In this document: positions 48,258-56,815 of the stretch, one piece after another
Numbering within the stretch: the first letter of the stretch is position 1
How the letters are laid out: the number at the start of each line of letters is the position of its first letter
Assembly: GCF_014655955.1 (NCBI RefSeq)
Contig: NZ_BNBO01000044.1
Span: forward strand, 1 to 64,000
Source: Kitasatospora indigofera
Lineage (GTDB): Bacteria > Actinomycetota > Actinomycetes > Streptomycetales > Streptomycetaceae
Length of the DNA: 64,000 nucleotides
Direction: 5' to 3'
Made by a program: the position numbers and the translations under genes
The notes under the pieces: generated by a model
What the model was told of the DNA's origin: nothing
The model's database searches: none
The model's input: the letters and a program-made list of their open reading frames with translations, nothing else

Positions 48258-49043
48258 GTGTACCGGTTCCTCCTGACTCCGCGCTGGCTGAGCAGCACCG
48301 TCCTCGCCCTGGTGGCCGTCGCGGTCTGCCTCTGGCTGGGCTCCTGGCAGCTCGGCCGGTTCGAGGACCGGGTCTCCGCCCACCGGGACACCGGCGCGGC
48401 CGTGGCCGCCGCCGGGGCCGTCGCGGCGGAGCCGCTGGGCGGCGTGCTCACCGAGGCCGACCCGCAGGTCAGCACCGCCACCGTCGGCCGGAACGTGAGC
48501 GCCACCGGCAGCTTCGACGCCGGACACCAACTGCTCGTGCCGGACCGGGTGCTGGACGGCCGGCAGGGCTACTACGTGCTGACCCCGCTGCGCACCGCCG
48601 ACGGCCGTACCGTCGCCGTCGTCCGGGGCTGGGCCCCGGGCGCGCCCGCAGCAGCGCCCGCGCCGCCGGCCGGCGAGGTCACCGTCACCGGGCGGCTGCA
48701 GGCGGGCGAGAGCAGCGGAAGCAACGGCGCGGTCGCAGGCGGCCTGCCGCCCGGTCAGCTCGGCACGATCAGCCGGGCCACCCTGCTCAACATGCTCCCC
48801 TACGACGGCTGGTACGACGGCTGGGTGGCCGCCGACAGCGTGCCGGCCGGCCTGACCGTGGTGCCGACCGTGCAGCCGCAGGGCGGCGACGGACTGAGCC
48901 TGCGGGCGTTCCAGAACCTCGGCTACACGCTGGAGTGGTTCGTCTTCGGCGGCTTCGTCGTCTTCATGTGGTTCCGCCTGGTGCGCCGCGAGGCGGAGGC
49001 CGAGCAGGACCGGGCCCTCGGACTGGACCCGGCCCTGGACTGA
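48258..49043 (+). CDS. SURF1 family protein
   Basis: A 261-residue membrane protein with two helices, one at each end (SSTVLALVAVAVCLWLGSWQLGRFE and LEWFVFGGFVVFMWFRLVRR), and a periplasm-side domain with YYVLTPLRTADGRTVAVVRGW. This is the SURF1/Shy1 layout; such proteins help insert heme a during cytochrome c oxidase assembly. The GTG at 48258 starts right at the first helix and follows GGGGGG. No oxidase genes lie nearby, as is usual for this gene in actinobacteria. Confidence 0.9.
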   Translation: MYRFLLTPRWLSSTVLALVAVAVCLWLGSWQLGRFEDRVSAHRDTGAAVAAAGAVAAEPLGGVLTEADPQVSTATVGRNVSATGSFDAGHQLLVPDRVLDGRQGYYVLTPLRTADGRTVAVVRGWAPGAPAAAPAPPAGEVTVTGRLQAGESSGSNGAVAGGLPPGQLGTISRATLLNMLPYDGWYDGWVAADSVPAGLTVVPTVQPQGGDGLSLRAFQNLGYTLEWFVFGGFVVFMWFRLVRREAEAEQDRALGLDPALD

Positions 49044-49098
49044 GCCCCGGCCGGCCCCGGCGAGGTGCCGGGACGGCGGGACCGCAGGAACGCCCGGG

Positions 49099-49731
49099 CT
49101 AGCGGGACGGCTTGACCGAGGGCGCCGGGGACGGCACGACCGGCTTCGCCGACGGGGTCGGGACCGCGGCCGCGCCGCTCGCCGACGAGGAGGGCGACGG
49201 CGAGGGGGACGAGGACGGGTACGGCGAGCTCGTCGGGTACGGGTCGTCGCAGCTGTTGTTGCCCGAGGAGTTGGTGTCGTCGTCGTGGTCGGTGTGGTGG
49301 CGCACCTTCCGCTTGCTCTTGGAGCTGCTGCTCTTCGAACCGCTGCTCTTGGAACTGCTGCTCTTGGAGCTGCTGCTCTTCGAGCTCTTCGCGAAGAGGC
49401 TCACCGAGGTCGCGCCCGCCGCCTCCGTGCCGCCGGTCGCGAGCGTCGCGTCCGCGACTGCGGCGCCTGCCCCGCCGGGCCCGGCCGGGGCGGACGCCGG
49501 CCGGCTGCTGAACACCGCCGGGTGCACCGCGCCCGCGCCGCCGAACGCCGCCCTGGTGGCCGTCGGGACGGCCGGCGTCCGGCTCGGCGACGGGGCGGCC
49601 GACGGTGTGGCCGCGGGCGTGAAGACCTGCCGGGTGTCCGGGCAGGCCTGCGCGTCCTCGCCGGCGCAGCCGGTCAGGGCCAGCGCGGCGACGGCTATCA
49701 CCACGGCCGCCGGCCCGGTGCGGTTCCTCAT
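49099..49731 (-). CDS. low-complexity lipoprotein with KSSSS repeats
   Basis: A 210-residue exported protein. The signal peptide ends in LTGC (Cys22), followed by an Ala/Pro/Thr-rich stretch, then tandem KSSSS-type repeats encoded by four 15-bp DNA units (49321-49380). A basic-acidic patch (KSKRKVRHHTDHDDDTN) and a Ser/Pro-rich tail follow. No fold or enzyme motif can be recognised. The ATG overlaps the peptidase stop by four bases (ATGA), so the two are co-translated; it may tether or assist at the membrane surface. I do not recognise the family. Confidence 0.7.
   Translation of the reverse strand: MRNRTGPAAVVIAVAALALTGCAGEDAQACPDTRQVFTPAATPSAAPSPSRTPAVPTATRAAFGGAGAVHPAVFSSRPASAPAGPGGAGAAVADATLATGGTEAAGATSVSLFAKSSKSSSSKSSSSKSSGSKSSSSKSKRKVRHHTDHDDDTNSSGNNSCDDPYPTSSPYPSSSPSPSPSSSASGAAAVPTPSAKPVVPSPAPSVKPSR
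49321..49380. repeat. 15-bp tandem repeat inside the lipoprotein gene, 4 units
   Basis: Units 49321-49335, 49336-49350, 49351-49365 and 49366-49380 share SGARCYGCTGCTCTT; one and four are identical. On the coding strand each gives Lys-Ser-Ser-Ser/Gly-Ser. Confidence 0.85.
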
Positions 49732-51551
49732 CGGTTCTCCCCCATGTCCAGGTGCCGCAGCGCGAAGTCGATCTCCAGCCGCAGCTGCCTGATCCGCTCG
49801 TCGACCACGAGCGAACCGTGGCCGGCATCGTAGCGGTACACCTCGTGCGGCCGGCCCAGCTGCTCCAGCCGCTCGACGTAGTTCTCGATCTGGCGGATCG
49901 GGCAGCGCGGGTCGTTCAGCCCGGCGCTGATGTACACCGGCACCCGGACCCGCTCGACGTACGTCAGCGGCGAGGACGCCGCCCAGCGCTCCGGCACCTC
50001 CTCCGGCGTCCCGCCGAAGAGCGTACGGTCCAGCGACTTGAGCGCCTCCATCTCGTCGCCGTACGCGGTGAGGTAGTCCGCGACGGGGACGGCGGCCAGG
50101 CCGAGCGACCAGTCCTCCGGCTGCACACCGAGCCCGAGCAGGGTCAGGTAGCCGCCCCAGGAGCCGCCGGAGAGCACCAGCCGCGCCGGGTCGGCGAGGC
50201 CGCTCGCCACCGCCCACGCGCGGACGGCGCCGATGTCCTCCAGCTCGATCAGCCCGACCCGCTCGCGCAGCGCGTCCGTCCAGGCCTGCCCGTAGCCGGT
50301 GGAGCCCCGGTAGTTGACCCGGACGACTGCGAAACCGTGGTCCAGCCAGGCGGCGGGGCCGGCCGCGAAGGAGTCGCTGTCGTGGTGGGTCGGACCGCCG
50401 TGGATCTCGAAGACGGTGGGGTGCGGGCCCTCGCCCGCCGGGCGCTGCACCAGCGCGTGCACCCGCCCGCCGGGGCCGTCCACCCAGACGTCCTCGACCG
50501 GCACCGACCCGGGCGGCACCTCGCCCGGTGCCCGCAGCACCACCGCGCCCGAGGTCGAGCGGACCGCCGAGGGCTCGGCGGCGGAGGACCAGAGGAACTC
50601 CACCGAGCCGTCCGGGCGGGCGGTGGCCCCGCCGACCGTGCCGCGCGGGGTGGCCAGCCTGGTCAGCAGCCCCTGCTCCAGGTCGTAGGAGAACAGCTCG
50701 CTGCGGGCCTCGAACTCGTGCTCCACCAGCAGGGACCGGGCACCCGGCCGCCACTGCGCGGTGACGTCGCCCGGCAGCTCGCGCCCGTCCTCGTCGCGCA
50801 GCACCAGTTCGGTCTCGGCGCCGGTCAGGACGTCCCAGAGCATCGGCTCCCAGCGGCCGCGGCGCTGGTGGGCCACCAGCATCCGGGAGTCGCCCTCGGC
50901 CGGGGCGAAGCCCAGGCAGGCCACCCCGCGCGGCTCGTCGTGGCCGGTCACCTCGTCCAGCTCGGCGACCGTCGCGCCGTCGGCCAGCCGGAGCACCCGC
51001 AGCGCGGAGTGCATCGCGTCGCCGTGCTCGGTGTGGTCGACGGCGAGCAGCGTGCTGTCGTGGGACAGGTCGCCGATGCCGCCGTACTCCTCGTGCCGGT
51101 AGATCTCCTCCGGCTCGGCGGCGCCGGGCCGGCGCAGGTGCAGGGTGGTGCCGTCCTCGTCGGTGGAGCGGCCGACCACCACGGTGCCGTCCCGGCCCAG
51201 GGCCAGGCCCGCCGACCAGGAGGCGGCCAGGCCGGGGACGGCCGGCTCGTCCGGTCCGCCGGCGAACGGCTGCCGGCGCCAGACGCCGAACTCGTCGCCG
51301 TCGCTGTCGTCGAACCACCAGATCCACTCGCCGTCCGGGGACAGCTCCGCGTCGGTGGTGCCGTTCGGCCGGTCGGTCACCCGGCGGTGGACGCCGGTGG
51401 CGCGGTCCCAGGCGTACACCTCGTACGTGCCGGTCGCGTTCGACACGTACAGGGACCGGTCGGGGGCGTCCTCGGCCCAGTCCGGCAGGGAGACCCGCGC
51501 CGCCCTGAACCGCTGCTCCCAGACCGGCACCGCGCTCTTGTCGTCACTCAT
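49728..51551 (-). CDS. S9 family prolyl oligopeptidase
   Basis: A 607-residue serine peptidase. Residues 30-350 form a beta-propeller (repeats such as NGTTDAELSPDGEWIWWFDDSDGDEFGVW), and residues 360-607 an alpha/beta hydrolase domain. The catalytic triad is Ser in LSGGSWGGYLTLLG, Asp in SAGLNDPRCPIRQ and His in YDAGHGSLV. HGGPTHHDSDSF precedes the oxyanion site. It has no signal peptide, so it acts in the cytoplasm on short peptides, as dipeptidyl-peptidase or acylaminoacyl-peptidase types do. First gene of a coupled pair with the lipoprotein. Confidence 0.92.
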   Translation of the reverse strand: MSDDKSAVPVWEQRFRAARVSLPDWAEDAPDRSLYVSNATGTYEVYAWDRATGVHRRVTDRPNGTTDAELSPDGEWIWWFDDSDGDEFGVWRRQPFAGGPDEPAVPGLAASWSAGLALGRDGTVVVGRSTDEDGTTLHLRRPGAAEPEEIYRHEEYGGIGDLSHDSTLLAVDHTEHGDAMHSALRVLRLADGATVAELDEVTGHDEPRGVACLGFAPAEGDSRMLVAHQRRGRWEPMLWDVLTGAETELVLRDEDGRELPGDVTAQWRPGARSLLVEHEFEARSELFSYDLEQGLLTRLATPRGTVGGATARPDGSVEFLWSSAAEPSAVRSTSGAVVLRAPGEVPPGSVPVEDVWVDGPGGRVHALVQRPAGEGPHPTVFEIHGGPTHHDSDSFAAGPAAWLDHGFAVVRVNYRGSTGYGQAWTDALRERVGLIELEDIGAVRAWAVASGLADPARLVLSGGSWGGYLTLLGLGVQPEDWSLGLAAVPVADYLTAYGDEMEALKSLDRTLFGGTPEEVPERWAASSPLTYVERVRVPVYISAGLNDPRCPIRQIENYVERLEQLGRPHEVYRYDAGHGSLVVDERIRQLRLEIDFALRHLDMGENR

Positions 51552-51643
51552 CCGCCCATCCAACCCGATGCGCGGAGGTGATCGGAACGCCGGAGGCCCC
51601 GGCAGGGGCTGCCGGGACCGCGGGGCGGGGAGGGCCGGGCCGG

Positions 51644-53134
51644 TCAGGCGGACGGTCGGGCGCCCCCGGCCGGTGCCGTAACGGCGGGGGCCGGGCCGGT
51701 GCGGGGCAGCAGCTGGACCAGCGCCGCCAGCACGAGCTCCAGCACCGCCAGGGCCGCCACGCTCAGCTCGAAGCCCCGCGGGAACCCGTCGGCGCCGTAG
51801 AAGACGATGCCGATCAGCGCGATCCCGAGCGCCCCGCCGACCTGCTGGACGGTCGCCAGCACCCCCGCGGCCGAGCCGACCAGCTCGGGGGCGACCCTGG
51901 TCAGCACCGTCGTGGTCACCGGGGCGATCACCATCCCCATCCCGAGGCCGTCCACGAACAGGCCCGGCGCGAGCCACCAGACGCTGCCGGTGGTCCCCGC
52001 CCCGTAGGCGGCCAGGCCGATCAGCCCCAGGCCGGCGGCCATCAGCAGCGCGCCCACCGCCACCACCTGGCGCCCGATCCGGGCGGCCAGCCGGTCCGCG
52101 GTGACCGAGGTCAGCAGGTACCCGAGGCCGATCGCGGTGAACACCAGGCCGGCGCCGAGCGCGTCCAGGCCGCGACCCTGCTGCAGGTAGAGGGCGAGCA
52201 CCAGGAAGAAGGAGGCCTGGCCGAGCCAGAACGCCAGCTGGGCGAGGATCCCGGCGGCGAAGGCACGCTCGCGGAACAGCCGGGTGTCCACCAGCGGGGA
52301 GGCGCTGAGCCGGTGCTGGTGCACCCCGAAGGCGGCCAGCAGGACGGCCGAGCCGCCCAGGCAGAGCCAGGTCCACAGCGGCCAGCCCTGCTCCCGGCCC
52401 TGGATCAGCGGCAGCACCAGGGTGGTGAGGGCGAGGGTGACCAGGACGACGCCGGCCGGGTCCAGCCCGGGGCGCCGCGGCGCGCGGGACTCGGGCAGGC
52501 AGCGGCGCACCAGCAGCAGGGCGGCCAGGCCGACCGGCAGGTTGATCAGGAAGCAGGTCCGCCAGTCCAGGCCGAACAGGTCGGCCCGGATCAGCAGGCC
52601 GCCGATCAGCTGCCCGAACACCGCGCCGACCCCCAGCGTCAGCCCGTACATCGCGAACGCCCTGGCCTGCGCGGCGCCGCTGAACGCCGTCCGCAGGATG
52701 GCGAGCACCTGCGGGCCCGTCAGTGCGGCGGCCAGCCCCTGCAGCACCCGGGCGGCGACCAGCGCGCCCGCCGTCGGGGCCAGCCCGCAGCCGGCCGAGG
52801 CGAGGGTGAACAGCGCCAGCCCGAGGGCGAACACCCGGCGGCGCCCGTAGCGGTCGCCCAGCCGCCCGGCCGTGACCAGCCCGGCGGCCAGGGCCAGCCC
52901 GAATCCGGCGATCACCCACTGCACGGCGGCCGGTCCGGCGCGCAGGTCGACCTGCACGGACGGGACGGCGACGTTGACGATGAAGAAGTCGAGGGCGGTC
53001 ATGAAGGTCGCGGTCAGGACGACCGGGAGCAGGCCCCGGGCGGGGCGTCCGGCCGGGGCCGGTGCGGGGTGCGTGCCCGGGGCCGGGGACTCGGGCCGGG
53101 GGACCGGCCGGGTGCTGCGCAGGATGCTGCTCAT
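51644..53134 (-). CDS. MFS drug exporter, DHA2 family
   Basis: A 496-residue transporter with about 14 hydrophobic segments. Motif D1 is ALDFFIVNVAVPSVQ, motif A is GRLGDRYGRRRVFALG, and motif C-like GLTLGVGAVFGQLIGGLLI lies in helix 5. It resembles EmrB/LfrA exporters. A 40-residue Pro-rich tail precedes helix 1. The start at 53134 is chosen on family pattern; the frame is open upstream through a 15-bp repeat array (53263-53352) to 53752. The SnoaL-like gene lies upstream on the same strand and is probably co-transcribed. No regulator is divergent at this end; the LAL regulator beyond may control it. Confidence 0.9.
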   Translation of the reverse strand: MSSILRSTRPVPRPESPAPGTHPAPAPAGRPARGLLPVVLTATFMTALDFFIVNVAVPSVQVDLRAGPAAVQWVIAGFGLALAAGLVTAGRLGDRYGRRRVFALGLALFTLASAGCGLAPTAGALVAARVLQGLAAALTGPQVLAILRTAFSGAAQARAFAMYGLTLGVGAVFGQLIGGLLIRADLFGLDWRTCFLINLPVGLAALLLVRRCLPESRAPRRPGLDPAGVVLVTLALTTLVLPLIQGREQGWPLWTWLCLGGSAVLLAAFGVHQHRLSASPLVDTRLFRERAFAAGILAQLAFWLGQASFFLVLALYLQQGRGLDALGAGLVFTAIGLGYLLTSVTADRLAARIGRQVVAVGALLMAAGLGLIGLAAYGAGTTGSVWWLAPGLFVDGLGMGMVIAPVTTTVLTRVAPELVGSAAGVLATVQQVGGALGIALIGIVFYGADGFPRGFELSVAALAVLELVLAALVQLLPRTGPAPAVTAPAGGARPSA

Positions 53135-53262
53135 CGCGGGACTCTCCTCGGTGCCGGGCTCTTCGCGGGCCCCGGGCCCGGCCTGGGGCTGGGTCCAGGG
53201 CCGGGGTCGGGAACGGGGGGTGGGGTTGGGGGCGGGGACTGGGCCGGGCCCGGGGGACGCTT

Positions 53263-53352
53263 GGGGCGTCCCCCGATGGGGCGTCCCCCGATGGGGCGTC
53301 CCCCGATGGGGCGTCCCCCGATGGGGCATCACGCGGTGGGGCATCACGCGGT
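53263..53352. repeat. 15-bp tandem repeat, 6 units, across a stop codon
   Basis: Four exact units GGGGCGTCCCCCGAT (53263-53322) followed by two exact units GGGGCATCACGCGGT (53323-53352). The last unit holds the stop codon of the SnoaL-like gene (53344-53346), so the stop region was copied and then one variant expanded. Each of the first four units contains the self-complementary word GGGGCGTCCCC. Confidence 0.92.
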
Positions 53353-53706
53353 GGGGACGCGGTCCAGAAAGCCGAGCACCGACGCGACCCGGCCCTCGGG
53401 GTCCGCCACCAGGACGTCGAAGCCGACGATCAGCGCCTCCGCCCCGGCAGGTCCCAGGTCCCAGGTGAACCGGGCCAGGTTGTGGTGCGCGTCCACGGTG
53501 CCGAGGGTGAACACCAGCCCCGGGAACTGCGCCCGGGCCGCGCCGATCGCCGCCGAGATCGCGTCCGGGCCGGTGACGGCCATCAGCGGGTCGGTGTACT
53601 CGCCGTCCTCGCTCCACAGGTCGCCCACCAGCTTGCGGCGGACGTCGGCGTCGGCCTCGTTCCAGGTGGCGATGTAGCGCTCGGCCAGCTGCTGGAGATC
53701 CGTCAT
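53344..53706 (-). CDS. SnoaL/NTF2-like protein
   Basis: A 120-residue cone-shaped alpha+beta-barrel protein (MTDLQQLAERYIATWNEADADVRRKLVGDLWSEDGEYTDPLM, then HHNLARFTWDLGP and GFDVLVADPEGRVASVLGFLDR). The family covers polyketide cyclases, isomerases and ligand-binding proteins; no catalytic set can be named here. It is the first gene before the DHA2 exporter, divergent from the LAL regulator. Its 3' end merges with a 15-bp repeat array. Confidence 0.85.
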   Translation of the reverse strand: MTDLQQLAERYIATWNEADADVRRKLVGDLWSEDGEYTDPLMAVTGPDAISAAIGAARAQFPGLVFTLGTVDAHHNLARFTWDLGPAGAEALIVGFDVLVADPEGRVASVLGFLDRVPTA

Positions 53707-53843
53707 GGTCCTGCTCCCTCGTCCTCGGTGGCGGGCCGTTCCCGCTGGTCAAAAAGGTACGGAGATCGCCCGCCGGCCGAATCGGTCACGCATCGGTAAT
53801 CGCCGTCGGTCCTACCGGCGTTGAGGTCGGTAGGGTCGGGGGC

Positions 53844-56633
53844 ATGCTGTACGGGAGGGGTGCGGAGCAGGCCGCCATCGGCCGCCTGCTGGACGAGGCG
53901 CGGGGCGGCCGCAGCGGGGTGCTGGTGCTGCGCGGCGAGCCGGGCATCGGCAAGACGGCGCTGCTGGAGCACGCCGCGTCGGCCGCCGGGCCGGACTTCC
54001 GGGTGATCCGGGCGACCGGGGTCGAGTACGAGGCGGAACTCCCTTTCGCCGGGCTCACCTTGCTGCTCGCGCCCGGGCTGGACCGGCTGCCCGCCCTGCC
54101 CGGGCCGCAGCGCCGGGCGCTGGAGGGCGCCTTCGGGCTGGCCGAGGAGTCCGGGCCGGCCGCCGGCCGGTTGCTGACCGGCCTGGCCACCCTCGGCCTG
54201 CTGGCCGAAATGGCCGCCGAGAAGCCGCTGTTGTGCCTGCTGGACGACGCCCAGTGGCTGGACGGCTCCTCCGCCGAGGCGCTGCTGCTGGCCGCCCGGC
54301 GGCTCCAGGCGGAGGGCGTCGTGCTGCTGCTGGCCGCCCGCGACGACGAGGGCGCGTTCCCGGCGGCCGGCCTGCCGGAGCTGCGGCTCGCGGGGCTGGA
54401 CGAGGCGGCCGCCGCCGAACTGCTCGCAGCCCCGGCCGGGTTCGCAGCCCCGGCCGGATCGGCCGATCGTCCGGCCGGCTCCGCCGACGCTCCCGCCGGC
54501 GGCGCCGGCCGGGTGCCGCCGGACGTCCGGCGCCGGGTGCTGGCCGAGGCCCGGGGCAACCCGCTGGCCCTGACCGAGCTGCCCGCGGCGCTGGCCGCCG
54601 AACCGGCCGGCAGCGCCGGCTCCGGCAGCCTGCCGCTCACCAGCCGGCTCCAACTCGCCTTCCACGGAAGGGTCAGCGGACTGCCCGCCGCCACCCAGAC
54701 GCTGCTGCTGGCCGCCGCCGCCGAGGAGGCCGGCGACCTGGCGGCCGTCCTGCGCGCGGCCACCGCGCTCGGCGCCGGCCCCGACGCCCTGGCCCCCGCC
54801 GAGCAGGCCGGCCTGGTCCGGATCACCGGCCCGGAGGGCGCCGCCGTGCTGGCCTTCCGGCATCCGCTGGTCAGGGCCGCGATCCTGCACCGCGCGCCGC
54901 TGCAGCAGCGTTCGGCGGCGCACCGGGCCCTGGGCGAGGCCCTGGAGGACGGCGACCGCCGTACCTGGCACCTGGCGCTCGCCGCCACCGCCCCCGACGC
55001 GGCCCTCGCGGACGCCCTGGAGCGGACCGCCGAGCGTGCCGAGGCCCGGGGCGGGCACGGCGCCGCCTCCACCGCGTACGAGCGGGCCGCCCGGCTCACC
55101 CCGGACCGCGACGGCGCCACCCGCCGGCTGGTGCTGGCTGCCGAAGCCGCCACCGAGGAAGGCCGGTTGGAGCACGCCGAGGCACTGGCGGAGCGGGCCG
55201 GCGCCCGCACCGACGACCCCTTCGCGCACGCGATGATCGCGCACGTCCGGGCCACCGCCCACTTCTGGCGCGGCGACCACCCGGCCGCGTACCGCCTGCT
55301 GCTGGACGCTTGCACCCCCGGCATCGAGGCCTCGCACGCCGCCCGGATGCTCTTCCAGGCCTTCCACGCGGCCTGGTACGTCGGCGAGGAGCCGGTGGGC
55401 GCCGTCCTCGACCGGCTGGCGGACCTGCGGCTGCCGGCGGGGGAGCCGGCCGCGCCGCTCGTCCGCCACCTGCTGGCCGGGACCCTCCCGCTGCTCGGCC
55501 GCCCCGCGCCGCCCCTGCCGTCCGCCCGCGAGACGGCCGCCGAGGCGCGCCGGGCCGGCGCCGTCCCCAGCGACCTGGTGCAGCTCTGCGGCGCGACGCT
55601 GATCCTCGGCCGGGACGACGAGACCTACGAGCTCGCCGCCGGGCTCGCCACCGAGGCCCGGGCCAAGGGCGCCGTCGGCATGCTGCCCACCGTGCAGTTC
55701 TTCCTCGCCGAGGCCGAGCTCTTCCACGGGCGCCACCGGGACGCCGAGGTCACCGCGACCGAGGCGCTCGCCCTCGCCGAGGACACCGGCCAGCGCCAGT
55801 GGGTCAGCCAACTCGGCTCACTGCTGGCCTATCTGGCGGCGGTGCGCGGGGACGCCGACAGCTGCGCGGCCCTGGTCCGCCGGGCCCTCGCCGGAGCGGG
55901 GCCGGGCGGCGCCCCGCCGGCCGGCGAGCCGTGGGCGCAGTGGGCGCTCGCCCTGCTCGACCTGGGCCGGGGCCGGGCCGGCGAGGCCGCCGACCGGCTC
56001 CGGCCGCTGACCACCGGCCGTCACCGCCACCACGTCGGCGCCACCCGCGCCGTCCCCGACCTGGTCGAGGCCGCCGTCCGGCTGGGCACCCCCGAGTCGG
56101 CCGCCGAACCGTACGAGCGCTTCGCCCGCTGGGCCGCCGCCACCGGGCAGCCCTGGGCCCACGCGCTGCGGCTGCGCTGCCAGGCCCTGCTCGGCCCGGA
56201 CGAGCTCGCCGAATCCGGCTACCTGGCCGCCCTGGAGCTCCACCGGGACTCCGGCCGCCCCTTCGAGCAGGGCCGCACCGCGCTGCTCTACGGCGAGTGG
56301 CTGCGTCGCGAGCGCCGCCGCACCGACGCCCGTCCGCACCTGCGCGCCGCGCTCGAAGCCTTCGACCTGCTCGGCGCCCGGCCCTGGGCTGAGCGGGCCC
56401 GCACCGAGCTGACCGCCACCGGTACGCCCGCCCCCGCCGGACCCGCCGGCGGCCCGCTCGCGGTGCTCACCCCGCAGGAACTCCAGATCGTCCGCCTGGC
56501 CGCGCAGGGCCGGTCCAACCGCGACATCGCCGCCCAGCTGTTCCTCAGCCCGCGCACGGTCGGCCACCACCTGTACAAGGCCTACCCGAAGCTCGGCGTC
56601 GCCTCCCGCGGCGAACTCGCCGGACTGCTCTGA
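53844..56633 (+). CDS. LAL-type LuxR regulator (large ATP-binding)
   Basis: A 929-residue regulator. The N-terminal AAA/NB-ARC-like ATPase has Walker A LRGEPGIGKTALLEHA (residues 29-44) and Walker B LLCLLDDAQWLD (about 130-141). The middle 500 residues are helical TPR-like repeats. The C-terminus is a LuxR helix-turn-helix (LTPQELQIVRLAAQGRSNRDIAAQLFLSPRTVGHHLYKAYPKLGV). This MalT/LAL layout suits ligand- and ATP-dependent activation, often in secondary metabolism. Divergent from the SnoaL-like/exporter pair, 137 bp away, which is its likely target. Confidence 0.92.
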   Translation: MLYGRGAEQAAIGRLLDEARGGRSGVLVLRGEPGIGKTALLEHAASAAGPDFRVIRATGVEYEAELPFAGLTLLLAPGLDRLPALPGPQRRALEGAFGLAEESGPAAGRLLTGLATLGLLAEMAAEKPLLCLLDDAQWLDGSSAEALLLAARRLQAEGVVLLLAARDDEGAFPAAGLPELRLAGLDEAAAAELLAAPAGFAAPAGSADRPAGSADAPAGGAGRVPPDVRRRVLAEARGNPLALTELPAALAAEPAGSAGSGSLPLTSRLQLAFHGRVSGLPAATQTLLLAAAAEEAGDLAAVLRAATALGAGPDALAPAEQAGLVRITGPEGAAVLAFRHPLVRAAILHRAPLQQRSAAHRALGEALEDGDRRTWHLALAATAPDAALADALERTAERAEARGGHGAASTAYERAARLTPDRDGATRRLVLAAEAATEEGRLEHAEALAERAGARTDDPFAHAMIAHVRATAHFWRGDHPAAYRLLLDACTPGIEASHAARMLFQAFHAAWYVGEEPVGAVLDRLADLRLPAGEPAAPLVRHLLAGTLPLLGRPAPPLPSARETAAEARRAGAVPSDLVQLCGATLILGRDDETYELAAGLATEARAKGAVGMLPTVQFFLAEAELFHGRHRDAEVTATEALALAEDTGQRQWVSQLGSLLAYLAAVRGDADSCAALVRRALAGAGPGGAPPAGEPWAQWALALLDLGRGRAGEAADRLRPLTTGRHRHHVGATRAVPDLVEAAVRLGTPESAAEPYERFARWAAATGQPWAHALRLRCQALLGPDELAESGYLAALELHRDSGRPFEQGRTALLYGEWLRRERRRTDARPHLRAALEAFDLLGARPWAERARTELTATGTPAPAGPAGGPLAVLTPQELQIVRLAAQGRSNRDIAAQLFLSPRTVGHHLYKAYPKLGVASRGELAGLL

Positions 56634-56687
56634 GGGTTCCGGCCCGCTGAGGGTGCTCGCCGGCGCCGGCGGGAGGTGCCCGGCGCC

Positions 56688-56760
56688 GACGGCAGGACGG
56701 CCCGACGGCAGGACGGCCGGACGGCAGGAGGGCCGGACGGCAGGCCCGGCCGATGGCAGG
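56688..56760. repeat. 16-bp tandem repeat, 4.5 units
   Basis: GACGGCAGGACGGCCS units at 56688-56703, 56704-56719, 56720-56735, 56736-56751 plus GATGGCAGG. In the gap between the LAL gene and the GlxA-like gene. Confidence 0.85.
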
Positions 56761-56815
56761 AATGGTGGGAAGCACGTCATTGCTGCCGTCCCGGACCGCT
56801 GCGAGGCTGGGGCGC

